Assembly (NCBI RefSeq): GCF_900102425.1
Contig: NZ_FNBT01000008.1
Span: 183,685 to 247,684, forward strand
DNA length: 64,000 nucleotides
Reading direction: 5' to 3'
From: Blastococcus aurantiacus
GTDB taxonomy: Bacteria > Actinomycetota > Actinomycetes > Mycobacteriales > Geodermatophilaceae
In this document: positions 38,046-46,060 of the stretch, piece after piece
How the letters are laid out: the number at the start of each line of letters is the position of its first letter
Numbering within the stretch: the stretch's first letter is position 1
Program-made: the position numbers and the translations under genes
Notes under the pieces: generated by a model
Database searches by the model: none
What the model saw: the letters and a program-made list of their open reading frames with translations, nothing else
What the model was told of the DNA's origin: nothing

Positions 38046-39630
38046 CGGCGTCCTCGTCCGTCGCGGCCCCGGTGAGCCCGAGCTCGCGCAGCCGGGCGCG
38101 GCTGACCTTGCCGGTCAGCGAGTGCGGGAGGCTGGGGAGGAAGTGCACCGAGGTGGGCACCTTGTAGCGGGCCAGGGAGCCCGCGGCGTGGTCGCGCAGC
38201 TCGTCGAAGGTCAGCTGCTGCCCCGGCTCCAGGGCCACCACCGCGCGCACCGCGGCGCCCGTCCGGGGGTCGGGCACGCCGATGACGGCGCTCTCCGCGA
38301 CCGCCGGGTGGGTGTCGAGCACCCGCTCGACCTCGGCCGGGTAGACGTTGAACCCGCTCACCAGGATCAGGTCGCTGCGCCGGTCGACCAGGTGCAGGTC
38401 CCCGTCGGCGTCCCGGTAGGCGAGGTCGCCGGTGCCCAGCCAGCCGTCGGCGTCGGGGCCGTCGGAGCCCTCGGGCCAGTAGCCGGAGAAGAGGTTGGGT
38501 CCGCGGATCCACAGCTCGCCCGGCCCCTCGCCGGGCAGGTCGTCGGGGCCGTCCTCCTCGGTCCCCTCGGCCCGGACCCCGCCCTCGGGGGCGGCGTCGG
38601 CGATGTCGGCCGGGTCCGCGGTGTCGGCGGTGTCGCGCAGGGCCACCTCGATGCCCGGCAGGGGGCCGCCGATGCAGTCGGGCTTGGGTCGGCCGGTGAC
38701 CAGGGTGCTGGCGACGACGGGGGCGGCCTCGGTCAGGCCGTAGCCCTCCCAGACGGTGACGGCGGCCCGGTCGCGCATCGCCGTCCACACATCCTCCGGC
38801 AGCGGGGCCGCACCGGAGGACGCCAGCCGGACCGCGGCGAAGGCGCGGCGGAGGTCGGTGTCGCTGCCGACGGCGTCGGCCACGGCCAGCCAGGCCTGGT
38901 ACATCGGCGGCGCCCCGGGGACCGCGCTGACGTGCTCCTCGGTCATCACGGCGAGCGTGCCGCGCGGGTCGAAGGTCTCCTCGAGCACCGCGCACGCACC
39001 GGTGGCCGCGACCAGCCCGAAGCCGGCGTTCAGGCCGTAGACGTGGAACAGCGGCAGCACCAGGAGGACGCGGTCGTCCGCGCGCACCGGCGGCGGCTCC
39101 ATCGCCAGGCACTGCTCCTGGTTGGCCCGCAGCGCACCGGACGTGAGCATCGCGCCGCGCGGCCGGCCGGTCGTGCCGCTGGTGTAGCAGAGGAAGGCCA
39201 GCTCCGCGGGGTCGTCGGCGACCGCGGGCGGCGCACCGTCGCCCTCGGGTGCACCCGGGCAGACCGGCACCCCGGCGATCTCGTCGCGCTCCCCCGGCGC
39301 GACGAGCAGCGCGGCGCCGGAGTCGGAGAGGACGTACTCGAGCTCGGGCTCGGTGTAGGCGGTGTTCACCGGCACGACCACGAGCCCTGCACGCAGCGCC
39401 CCCAGCACCGCCCGCAGCCAGGGCAGGCCGTTGGGCAACTGCACCGCCACGCGGTCGCCGGGCGACAGGTCGCGGGCGGCGTACCCCGCGGCGGCGCGGT
39501 CCACCTCGGCGTCGAGCTCGGCCCAGGTCAGCCGTTCTTCCCGGGTGACGACGGCCGGCGCGTCGGGGCGCTGACGGGCCGCGGACCGCACGAGCGCGGC
39601 CAGCGACCTCCCTGCCTCCAGGTCCGACAC
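38035..39630 (-). CDS. AMP-dependent acyl-CoA synthetase/ligase
   Basis: ANL enzyme. Core motifs: LCYTSGTTGRPRGAMLTSG, VWEGYGLTEAAPVVAST, YRDADGDLHLVDRRSDLILVSGFNVYPAEVE and the catalytic Lys in SLTGKVSRARL. An Asp/Glu/Ala-rich insert (about 55 residues, ADTADPADIADAAPEGG...) interrupts the C-terminal part. The substrate is probably a fatty or aryl acid; not determinable here. I chose the GTG at 39630 because GGAGG stands 4 nt before it and the product starts at the domain; an ATG at 39726 or a GTG at 39747 would add a low-complexity leader. Confidence 0.85.
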   Translation of the reverse strand: MSDLEAGRSLAALVRSAARQRPDAPAVVTREERLTWAELDAEVDRAAAGYAARDLSPGDRVAVQLPNGLPWLRAVLGALRAGLVVVPVNTAYTEPELEYVLSDSGAALLVAPGERDEIAGVPVCPGAPEGDGAPPAVADDPAELAFLCYTSGTTGRPRGAMLTSGALRANQEQCLAMEPPPVRADDRVLLVLPLFHVYGLNAGFGLVAATGACAVLEETFDPRGTLAVMTEEHVSAVPGAPPMYQAWLAVADAVGSDTDLRRAFAAVRLASSGAAPLPEDVWTAMRDRAAVTVWEGYGLTEAAPVVASTLVTGRPKPDCIGGPLPGIEVALRDTADTADPADIADAAPEGGVRAEGTEEDGPDDLPGEGPGELWIRGPNLFSGYWPEGSDGPDADGWLGTGDLAYRDADGDLHLVDRRSDLILVSGFNVYPAEVERVLDTHPAVAESAVIGVPDPRTGAAVRAVVALEPGQQLTFDELRDHAAGSLARYKVPTSVHFLPSLPHSLTGKVSRARLRELGLTGAATDEDADGE

Positions 39631-39822
39631 ATCTCCTCCGGTGGCGCGGGCCTCGCGTTCCGCCGGGGTTGCCGACGGAGCGTCCGGCGGGCTGGCGTGG
39701 ACGGGCACGGGCGATGTTGTCACCATGGGGCCAGCCCCGCAGCTCACGCGCCTGGATCGCCGTCCGCGTCGGGGAGGAGACGGTCCAGGTACGGCGGGCC
39801 GACGAGGAGGTCATCGCCCGCA

Positions 39823-40626
39823 ATGCCGCACCCCCTCGACGCCGAGCAGCCGGCGCCCGCCGCTGCCCGGCGCCCGCGGCCGAGCCCGCGTCCACGGCCG
39901 ACGCCGTTCCCGCGGGCGAGCGGTGAGGCGGTCGCGCCCTCGCCCGCCGTGCCCTCCCCCACCGCGCCCTCCCCCGCCGCGCCCGACGTCGTGGCACCGG
40001 AGCCCGTCGCGCCGGACCTGCCGGCAGCCGACCTCCCCCTGCCCCCGGACGGACAGGCAGCTCCCCTGCCGCCCACCGACGGGCCGGACGTCTGGGAGTG
40101 GGTGCGCCGGACGCAGGAAGGGGACGCCGAGGCGTTCGGGCAGCTCTACGACCACTACGTCACGCTGGTCTACCGGTTCGTCTACAACCGGGTCGGCGAC
40201 CGGGCGACCGCCGAGGACGTGACCAGCGAGACCTTCGTGCGGGCGCTGCGCCGCATCGACTCGCTCACCTTCCAGGGCCGCGACGTCGGCGCCTGGCTGG
40301 TCACGATCGCGCGCAACATCGTGCTGGACCACGTGAAGAGCAGCCGGTACCGGCTCGAGGTGACCACCGCCGACATGCGCGACGCCGACCGGGCCACCGA
40401 CGGCCCCGAGGACGCCGTCGTGGCCCACCTGACCAACCGCGAGCTCCTGGCCTGCGTGCAGCAGCTGGGCAGCGAACAGCAGGAGTGCATCGTGCTGCGG
40501 TTCATCCACGGCCTCTCGGTGGCCGAGACCGCCGCGATCATGGGCAAGAAGGACGGCGCCATCAAGGCCCTGCAGCACCGGGCCGTGCGCCGGCTGGCGG
40601 GGCTGCTGCCGGAGGGTCTGCGGTGA
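39823..40626 (+). CDS. ECF RNA polymerase sigma factor, BldN-like, with proline-rich N-terminal extension
   Basis: 267 residues. About 95 Pro/Ala-rich residues are followed by sigma region 2 (RTQEGDAEAFGQLYDHYVTLVYRFVYNRVGD ... SETFVRALRRI) and region 4 (ELLACVQQLGSEQQECIVLRFIHGLSVAETAAIMGKKDGAIKALQHRAVRRL). Streptomyces BldN has a comparable N-terminal pro-sequence and the same neighbours (hem genes, rex, an anti-sigma gene, a HAD phosphatase gene). The ATG at 39823 is the only good start; AGGAGG lies a rather long 12 nt upstream. The regulon here is unknown, as aerial-hypha genes need not exist in this organism. Confidence 0.88.
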   Translation: MPHPLDAEQPAPAAARRPRPSPRPRPTPFPRASGEAVAPSPAVPSPTAPSPAAPDVVAPEPVAPDLPAADLPLPPDGQAAPLPPTDGPDVWEWVRRTQEGDAEAFGQLYDHYVTLVYRFVYNRVGDRATAEDVTSETFVRALRRIDSLTFQGRDVGAWLVTIARNIVLDHVKSSRYRLEVTTADMRDADRATDGPEDAVVAHLTNRELLACVQQLGSEQQECIVLRFIHGLSVAETAAIMGKKDGAIKALQHRAVRRLAGLLPEGLR

Positions 40627-40648
40627 ACGCGACGTCTTGCCCACAGGC

Positions 40649-40677
40649 CGTAACCGCAAACCACGCTTCCTCGTTGT
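40649..40677 (+). promoter_or_regulatory. Candidate BldN-type ECF promoter for the anti-sigma gene
   Basis: CGTAAC (40649-40654), 17 bp, CGTTGT (40672-40677), in the gap between the sigma factor stop and the anti-sigma start, giving a leader of about 55 nt. From memory, the Streptomyces BldN consensus is close to CGTAAC-N16-CGTTGA, and rsbN is itself BldN-dependent. I saw no second match in the intergenic regions of the window. Confidence 0.55.
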
Positions 40678-40738
40678 GCCGTGCGCGAGGGAGCGTGCCG
40701 ACGGTCGGCTGCCCCGCCCGAGCGACCGGAGGAACCCC

Positions 40739-41941
40739 GTGACCACGCACGAGAGCAATGCGGCGCCGTCCCGCCGTGCTGCCCGGCGCGGGGACGAGCA
40801 GGACGCCAGGGTCGTCATGATGCTGCAGGAACTCGCGCCACACCTCGAGGTCGAGCCGGATCCGGAGTACCGCCGCGCCGCCCGCCAGCGGCTGGTCGCG
40901 ATGGCCGCCGTCCGCACGCCCGAGCCCGTCCGCCCTTCACCGCTGCGACGGCTGCTGGCCGCCCGCGCCGTCGACGCCCCTGCGGGACGCTGGCACACCC
41001 GGGTCACGGCCGGCCTGGCCGGCGCGGCGCTGACGGTGACCTCGCTGGCCACGCTGGTGGCGCTGTCCACCGGCGCACGTCCCGGCGACGTCCTCTACGG
41101 CGTCAAGCGCGGCACCGAGCAGACGCAGCTGGCGCTGGCCGGCGACTCCCGCGGCCAGGCCCTCCTGGACCTCGCCCGCACCCGCCTCGAGGAGCTCGAC
41201 GACGTAGACGGCGACGCCGGCCTGGTGCGGTCGACGCTGGCGACGATGGACGACCAGACCACCGAGGGCGCCTCCTGGTACCTGTCGCAGGCGCTGGACA
41301 CCTCCGACGCCGCACCGCTGGACCGGCTGTCGGGCTGGACGTCCGAGCAGTCCGCGCAGCTGCAGGCCGTGGGCGTCGAGGTGCCGGCAGGAGCCGCGGA
41401 CGACGTCGCCGCGTCCCAGGGCCTGCTCGACGCCATCACCGGGCGCGTCGCCAGCCTGCGGGTAGCCCTCGACTGCCCCGAGGGGCCGGCCCTGACCGGT
41501 CGCGACCGGCTCGGGCCCGTGCCCGGGGAGTGCCGCCCCGAGGTCACGGCTCCGCAGGGTCCGCCGGTCTCCACGGTCCCGAGCGTCCCGGTCCCGGGTG
41601 CCCCGGCTCCGAACGACCCGGCGCCGGGCGGCACGCCGCCGCAGGCGGGGCCGAGCACCACACCCCTCGAGCCGACCACGCCCGCAGGACCCTCTGCTGT
41701 CCAGCCGGGGCCGGTGAACCCGCAGCTCCCGGGTCCGTCGGCGGCACCGCCCACGGGTCCGGACGAGGTGGTCCCCCTGCCCGGTCTGCTGCCGGAGCTG
41801 CCGGTGCCCACCCTGCCGCCGCGAACCACTTCGCCGGCGGCGCCGTCCGCCAGCCCGTCGCCGTCCCCCGTCCTCCAGGTGCCCACCGACCTCCTCCCGT
41901 GCGTGGACATCCCCGTGCTGCTCCGAGCCGGGAACTGCTGA
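40739..41941 (+). CDS. DUF5667-type membrane protein, putative anti-sigma factor (RsbN position)
   Basis: 400 residues. N-terminal cytoplasmic part (about 1-75) with a short helical module (DARVVMMLQELAPHLEVEPDP) of the kind that binds ECF sigma factors. One transmembrane helix near 85-105 (VTAGLAGAALTVTSLATLVAL). Then an external helical domain (RPGDVLYGVKRGTEQTQLALAGDS, DUF5667-like), and a ~130-residue Pro/Thr/Ser-rich tail ending with two cysteines (CVDIPVLLRAGNC). GGAGG lies 6 nt before the GTG at 40739. The anti-sigma role is inferred from gene order and topology. Confidence 0.82.
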   Translation: MTTHESNAAPSRRAARRGDEQDARVVMMLQELAPHLEVEPDPEYRRAARQRLVAMAAVRTPEPVRPSPLRRLLAARAVDAPAGRWHTRVTAGLAGAALTVTSLATLVALSTGARPGDVLYGVKRGTEQTQLALAGDSRGQALLDLARTRLEELDDVDGDAGLVRSTLATMDDQTTEGASWYLSQALDTSDAAPLDRLSGWTSEQSAQLQAVGVEVPAGAADDVAASQGLLDAITGRVASLRVALDCPEGPALTGRDRLGPVPGECRPEVTAPQGPPVSTVPSVPVPGAPAPNDPAPGGTPPQAGPSTTPLEPTTPAGPSAVQPGPVNPQLPGPSAAPPTGPDEVVPLPGLLPELPVPTLPPRTTSPAAPSASPSPSPVLQVPTDLLPCVDIPVLLRAGNC

Positions 41942-42033
41942 GCGGCCGCGTCGACCGCATCCCGGCGCCCGGCTAGGGTCGCTCTCGTCGGTGCCCCGCC
42001 CTCGTGGGCGGGTCGGATCCAGGGAGGACGCCC

Positions 42034-42948
42034 GTGCCGCGACTGCCCTTCCGCAGCCGCAAGGACGTCGGTCTCGTGCCCGGCGAAGAGGACATCCGCG
42101 CCCACGTGGCCGGTGCGGCGTCCGCCGCGGCCGCCGATGTCGCGCCGCCGCCGGCCGTCGAGCCGGATCCCAGCGCCGCGGCCTTCTTCGACGTCGACAA
42201 CACGATGATGATGGGCGCCTCGCTCTTCTGGTTCGCCCGTGGACTGGCCGCCCGCAAGTACTTCTCCACCCGCGACATGGCCGGCTTCGTCTGGCAGCAG
42301 GCCAAGTTCCGCATCGGCGGCAGCGAGGGCAACCCCGACGACATGCTGACCATCCGGGAGAACGCACTGGCGTTCGTCGCCGGCCGTGAGGTCGCGGAGA
42401 TCGTCCAGCACAGCGAGGAGATCTACGACGAGCTGATGGCCGACCGCATCTGGGGCGGCACGCGGGCGCTCGCCCAGCAGCACCTCGACGCCGGGCAGCG
42501 GGTGTGGCTGGTCACGGCGACGCCGATCGAGCTGGCCGCCATCATCGCACGGCGGCTCGGCCTCACCGGCGCTCTCGGCACCGTGTCCGAGATCGTGGAC
42601 GGGCGGTACACCGGCCGGCTGGTGGGCGAGCTGATGCACGGCCCGGCCAAGGCGGAGGCGGTGCTGGCACTGGCCGAGCGCGAGGGGCTGGACCTGTCCC
42701 GCTGCACCGCCTACAGCGACTCGGCCAACGACCTGCCGATGCTCTCGCTGTGCGGCACGGCGGTCGCCGTCAACCCGGACACCGAGCTGCGCTCGGTCGC
42801 GAAGGCCCGCGGCTGGACCATCCGCGACTTCCGCACCGGCCGGAAGGCCGCCAGGATCGGCGTCCCCACCGTCGCCGCCGCAGCGCTGTCCGGAGGGATC
42901 GTCGGCGGCACGCTCGCCCTGCGCCGCCGCAACAAACTGCCCTGGTGA
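42034..42948 (+). CDS. HAD-IB family hydrolase (SerB-like phosphatase)
   Basis: 304 residues. HAD motif [19 protein letters not shown] (Asp nucleophile), motif [11 protein letters not shown], motif [17 protein letters not shown] polar N-terminal ~45 residues and a C-terminal glycine-rich hydrophobic helix ([20 protein letters not shown]) suggest membrane association. A phosphoserine or lysophospholipid substrate is possible; the convergent acyltransferase next door fits a lipid role. AGGGAGGA precedes the GTG at 42034. The gene order sigma-anti-sigma-HAD is conserved in relatives. Confidence 0.92.
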   Translation: MPRLPFRSRKDVGLVPGEEDIRAHVAGAASAAAADVAPPPAVEPDPSAAAFFDVDNTMMMGASLFWFARGLAARKYFSTRDMAGFVWQQAKFRIGGSEGNPDDMLTIRENALAFVAGREVAEIVQHSEEIYDELMADRIWGGTRALAQQHLDAGQRVWLVTATPIELAAIIARRLGLTGALGTVSEIVDGRYTGRLVGELMHGPAKAEAVLALAEREGLDLSRCTAYSDSANDLPMLSLCGTAVAVNPDTELRSVAKARGWTIRDFRTGRKAARIGVPTVAAAALSGGIVGGTLALRRRNKLPW

Positions 42949-42962
42949 TCTGACCCCGGGGA

Positions 42963-42987
42963 CGGTGTGCGCCCACGGCGCACACCG
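42963..42987. terminator. Bidirectional hairpin terminator between convergent genes
   Basis: Perfect 10-bp stem CGGTGTGCGC (42963-42972) with GCGCACACCG (42978-42987) around a 5-nt loop, 14 bp after the HAD stop and 50 bp after the acyltransferase stop on the other strand. No T-tract. Confidence 0.7.
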
Positions 42988-43037
42988 AGCTCACCATGCG
43001 CCGTTACCGCACAGCGTCCTGCCACGAGCGACCTGCG

Positions 43038-43946
43038 TCAGCTGAAGACGCCCTTGCGCTGCATGAGCAGGCGGTAGAGGGACTGCTGGATGTTCTCGCG
43101 CACCTGATCGGTCAGGTTGAACACGAGCATCGGGTCCTCGGCAGCGGCCGGGCCGTAGGACGCCGTCTCGATCGGCTCGCCGAACGCGATGAGCCACTTC
43201 GACGGCAGCGGCACCAGACCGAGCGGGCCGAGCAGCGGGAACGTGGGCGTGATCGGGAAGTACGGCAGCCCGAGCAGGCGCGCCGCCGTCTTGGCGTTGC
43301 CCAGCATCGGGTAGATCTCCTCGGCGCCCACGATGGCGCACGGGATGATCGGCACCCCCGTCCGCAGCGCGGCGCTGACGAAGCCGCCCCGGCCGAACCG
43401 CTGCAGGGTGTACCGCTCGGAGAACGGCTTCCCGACACCCTTGAAGCCTTCGGGGAAGACGCCGACGAGCTCGCCCTCGGTCAGCAGCCGCTCGGCGTCC
43501 TCGTTGCAGGCCAGCGTCGTGCCGAGCTTGCGCGACAGGGACCCGATGAAGGGGACGTCGAAGACCAGGTCGGCGCCGAGCAGCCGCAGTCGGCGCTGCG
43601 CGGGGTGCTCGTCGTGGAGCGCCACCGTCGTCATCAGCGCGTCGACCGGCAGCGTGCCGGAGTGGTTGGCCACGACCAGGCCCCCGCCGGTCGCGGGCAC
43701 GTTCTCCAGGCCCAGCGCGTCGACCCGGAACCACTTCTCGTAGAACGGCCGCAGGACCGGCAGCAGGACGTGGTCGGTCAGGTCGGGGTCGAAGCCGAAC
43801 TCGTCGGTCTCGTACTCGCCGGTCACCCGGCGGCGCAGGAACTCCACCGCATCGGCGAGGTGGTCCTCCCAGCCGGGCGGCGGCGTCGGCGGGACGAAGG
43901 GCTCGTCGTCGTCGGGCCGCAGCGGGATGACCCGGGCCTCAGGCAT
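43038..43946 (-). CDS. Lysophospholipid acyltransferase family protein (1-acylglycerol-3-phosphate acyltransferase-like)
   Basis: 302 residues. LPLAT signature VVANHSGTLPVDALMTTVAL, the second block FPEGFKGVGKPFSERYTLQRFG (EGF type) and the substrate-pocket block VPIIPCAIVGAEEIYPML. Probably acylates a lysophospholipid or a related glycolipid precursor at the membrane. The start overlaps the end of the SDR gene by 8 bp, so the two are an operon, as with Rv0502-Rv0501 in M. tuberculosis. Confidence 0.92.
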   Translation of the reverse strand: MPEARVIPLRPDDDEPFVPPTPPPGWEDHLADAVEFLRRRVTGEYETDEFGFDPDLTDHVLLPVLRPFYEKWFRVDALGLENVPATGGGLVVANHSGTLPVDALMTTVALHDEHPAQRRLRLLGADLVFDVPFIGSLSRKLGTTLACNEDAERLLTEGELVGVFPEGFKGVGKPFSERYTLQRFGRGGFVSAALRTGVPIIPCAIVGAEEIYPMLGNAKTAARLLGLPYFPITPTFPLLGPLGLVPLPSKWLIAFGEPIETASYGPAAAEDPMLVFNLTDQVRENIQQSLYRLLMQRKGVFS

Positions 43947-45045
43947 CCCGCACCGCCCGCAGTCCGGGCGCCGGGGGCGCCGGGTTCAGCCGCTCGCCGA
44001 GTGCTGCCGCGGCGTCGCCGGCCCGGCCGAGCACCGACCGCAGCCGCGTGGACGTCGTCTCGACCAGCCGCGGCGAGACCACGGGCGGGACCGTCCGCGC
44101 GTAGTCCGCCAGTGCCTCGGCGGTGGTGTACCGCGGGACGAGACCGAACTCCGTGCGCAGGACGGTGGTGTCGACGACGCGGCCGAAGTTGAGGAAGCGC
44201 ATCTGCTCGGGCGAGTAGTCGACGAAGCCGAAGCGGCGCGAGATCCGGCCCACCGAACCCAGGGCGGGCGTGGGCAGCGGCGCCTCGACGCGGCCCAGCC
44301 GACGGATCGCCTGGGAGAGCAGCAGCGTGCCCTTCCCGCCCACGTTGACGGTGCCGGTCCAGTCGCCGGTCGTGGCGCGCACGAGGACCGCCAGGGCGTC
44401 GTCCTCGTGCAGCAGCTGGACCCTGGCGTCGTACCCCATCGCCGTGGGGACGACCGGCATGCGCAGGAAGCCGGTGAGCAGCGAGTCGATCCGCGGTCCG
44501 ATGAAGTTGGTGAACCGGAGCACCGCGATGTCGACGTCGGGGCGCCGACGCCCGAAGGAGCGGACGTAGCCCTCGATGTCGACGCTGTCCTTGGCGAAGC
44601 CGCCCGAGGGGACCAGCCGCGCCTGCATCGTCTCGGTGAAGACGGCGGGGTCGCGCGGGGAGGCGCCGTAGACGGCGGTCGTCGACTTGAGCACGAACCG
44701 GCGCACCGACGGCGCAGCCTGGCACGCGGCCAGCAGCTGCATCGTGCCGATGACGTTGAGTTCCTTCATCGGTGCGCGCCCGCCGGAGCCGGCGGGGGTC
44801 GAGCTGATGTTCATGTGCACGACGGTGTCGACCGACGCAGCCGCGATCACCTTGCCGATGAGCGGGTTGCGGATGTCGGCCCGCACGAACTCGGTGCGCC
44901 CGAGCCTGCGCAGCATCTCGGGGGACGGCGGGACCGTGTCCACACCGATGACCCGCCCGATCGAGGGGTCCGCCGCGAGCTCGGCCGCCAGCGCTCCGCC
45001 CAGCCACCGGCTCACACCGGTGACGAGGACGACCGCGGGCGGCAC
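43939..45045 (-). CDS. Atypical extended SDR (NAD-dependent epimerase/dehydratase-like) lacking YxxxK
   Basis: 368 residues. Rossmann loop VVLVTGVSRWLGGALAAEL at the N terminus, VVHMNISSTPAGSGGRAPM, and STTAVYGASPRDPAVFTE. The catalytic YxxxK expected around residue 150 reads FAKDS, so Tyr and Lys are both missing; it probably binds a nucleotide but may not be a normal epimerase. The C-terminal third follows the family. GTG start 45045, 10 bp after the bS22 stop. Confidence 0.88.
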   Translation of the reverse strand: MPPAVVLVTGVSRWLGGALAAELAADPSIGRVIGVDTVPPSPEMLRRLGRTEFVRADIRNPLIGKVIAAASVDTVVHMNISSTPAGSGGRAPMKELNVIGTMQLLAACQAAPSVRRFVLKSTTAVYGASPRDPAVFTETMQARLVPSGGFAKDSVDIEGYVRSFGRRRPDVDIAVLRFTNFIGPRIDSLLTGFLRMPVVPTAMGYDARVQLLHEDDALAVLVRATTGDWTGTVNVGGKGTLLLSQAIRRLGRVEAPLPTPALGSVGRISRRFGFVDYSPEQMRFLNFGRVVDTTVLRTEFGLVPRYTTAEALADYARTVPPVVSPRLVETTSTRLRSVLGRAGDAAAALGERLNPAPPAPGLRAVRDA

Positions 45046-45055
45046 GAGCGTCAGC

Positions 45056-45154
45056 TCACTTCTTGTTGCGTCGCTGGACGCGCGTCTTCTTCAGCAGCTT
45101 GCGGTGCTTCTTCTTGGCCATCCGCTTGCGCCGCTTCTTGATGACAGAACCCAC
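45056..45154 (-). CDS. 30S ribosomal protein bS22 (AURKAIP1/COX24-domain microprotein)
   Basis: Very short gene of 32 codons with extreme Lys/Arg content; core [18 protein letters not shown] followed by TRVQRRNKK. This is the actinobacterial bS22 protein, found near the peptidyl-transfer/decoding interface of mycobacterial ribosomes. GTG start 45154 with GGGAG upstream. It lies between the SDR and the BldC-like gene, the same order as Rv0500A-Rv0500B-Rv0501. Confidence 0.93.
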   Translation of the reverse strand: MGSVIKKRRKRMAKKKHRKLLKKTRVQRRNKK

Positions 45155-45353
45155 GTGGTGCTCCCGACCTCGGTATGGCTGAACAGCTCGAACGCGACCC
45201 GGGCCCTCGGGCCGGGGTCACCCGGCGTCCGAGCGTACCGGCCGCCCCGCGGCGACGCTGCCGCGGGCGGACCGGGTCCGGTGGATCGGGTGGTACGGGC
45301 GCTCCGCCCCGGATGCGGCGGCGGTGGCGCGGTGCGGCCGCGAGGACCGCGGG

Positions 45354-45370
45354 GTCGTCCGGGGGACGAC
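45354..45370 (-). terminator. Hairpin after the BldC-like gene
   Basis: Stem GTCGTCC (45354-45360) with GGACGAC (45364-45370) around GGG, extendable by one G-C pair. It begins 11 bp after the BldC-like stop on the minus strand. The same 7-bp stem recurs after phoU. No T-tract. Confidence 0.5.
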
Positions 45371-45381
45371 CGCGACGTCGC

Positions 45382-45726
45382 TCAGGCGATGTCGGTGTAG
45401 GCGTCGCGCAGGTAGTCCTGCACGGCGCGCTCCGGGACGCGGAACGAACGGCCGACGCGGACGGCGGAGAGGTCGCCGGCGTGGACGAGGCGGTACACGG
45501 TCATCTTGGAGACGCGCATCATCGCGGCGACCTCGGCGACGGTCAGGAAGGTGACGGCGGCGCGGGGGGCCGGGACGCTCGGACGGCCGAGCGGCATGGC
45601 GGCCGGGTGGGCGGCGGGCACGGGGCGGGCGACGGCGGATGCCTGCATCGGACGGCCCATCGGACGCTGGGTGGGCACACCCGGGCGGACGACGGTGGCG
45701 GCGTGGTGGCGCTGGGGCATGGTCAT
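45382..45726 (-). CDS. Helix-turn-helix (excisionase/BldC-like) DNA-binding protein
   Basis: 114 residues. A Pro/Ala/Arg-rich N terminus (about 50 residues) and a C-terminal MerR-type winged helix: FLTVAEVAAMMRVSKMTVYRLVHAGDLSAVRVGRSFRVPERAVQDYL. Orthologues (Rv0500A; the gene near bldN in Streptomyces) sit beside bS22. GGAG stands 8 nt before the ATG at 45726. Its long upstream region contains repeated motifs and may be autoregulated. Confidence 0.9.
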   Translation of the reverse strand: MTMPQRHHAATVVRPGVPTQRPMGRPMQASAVARPVPAAHPAAMPLGRPSVPAPRAAVTFLTVAEVAAMMRVSKMTVYRLVHAGDLSAVRVGRSFRVPERAVQDYLRDAYTDIA

Positions 45727-46060
45727 GTCTTCGTCTCCGGACCTAGCTCGCGTCGTGGCGCCGGCTTCCCCACCGGCAACTGAACACGCACGTGCTGCAA
45801 CAGAGCGTAAGGGGACAGGCGTGACAGGAGCGATGGATGAATCGAACAGACGGACCGATCCGTCCTGGGCACATCTGCATATATGTCGACCGATCGACAA
45901 GTGGATCTGCGTGTCATCCGATCGGGTGACGAGAAAACAGCGCAGCGTGCTCGACTCCGCCCCGATCCCCCATTACTGTGCTCGGCCGCTCGCACGGAGT
46001 GAGCACGAGGAGACGACAGGCGGAACAGCGGTCCCTGCTCTGCCAGCGGACCCGTAGGTC
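45727..46060. other. 334-bp intergenic region with repeated GACCGATC motifs
   Basis: The longest gene-free stretch of the window, between the divergently placed BldC-like 5' end and the proC 3' end. It is less GC-rich in the middle (GCATATATGT near 45878). It holds an inverted repeat TGTCGA-ccga-TCGACA at 45884-45899, a similar CGGA-ccga-TCCG at 45851-45862, and further CCGATC copies near 45919 and 45962. Likely the promoter and operator zone of the BldC-like gene. No ORF or RNA gene is evident. Confidence 0.5.

Noticed and set aside
38122..39822. Upstream extension of the sigma factor frame
   Set aside because: The frame stays open by chance opposite the acyl-CoA synthetase gene. The product before the ATG at 39823 is low-complexity and antisense.
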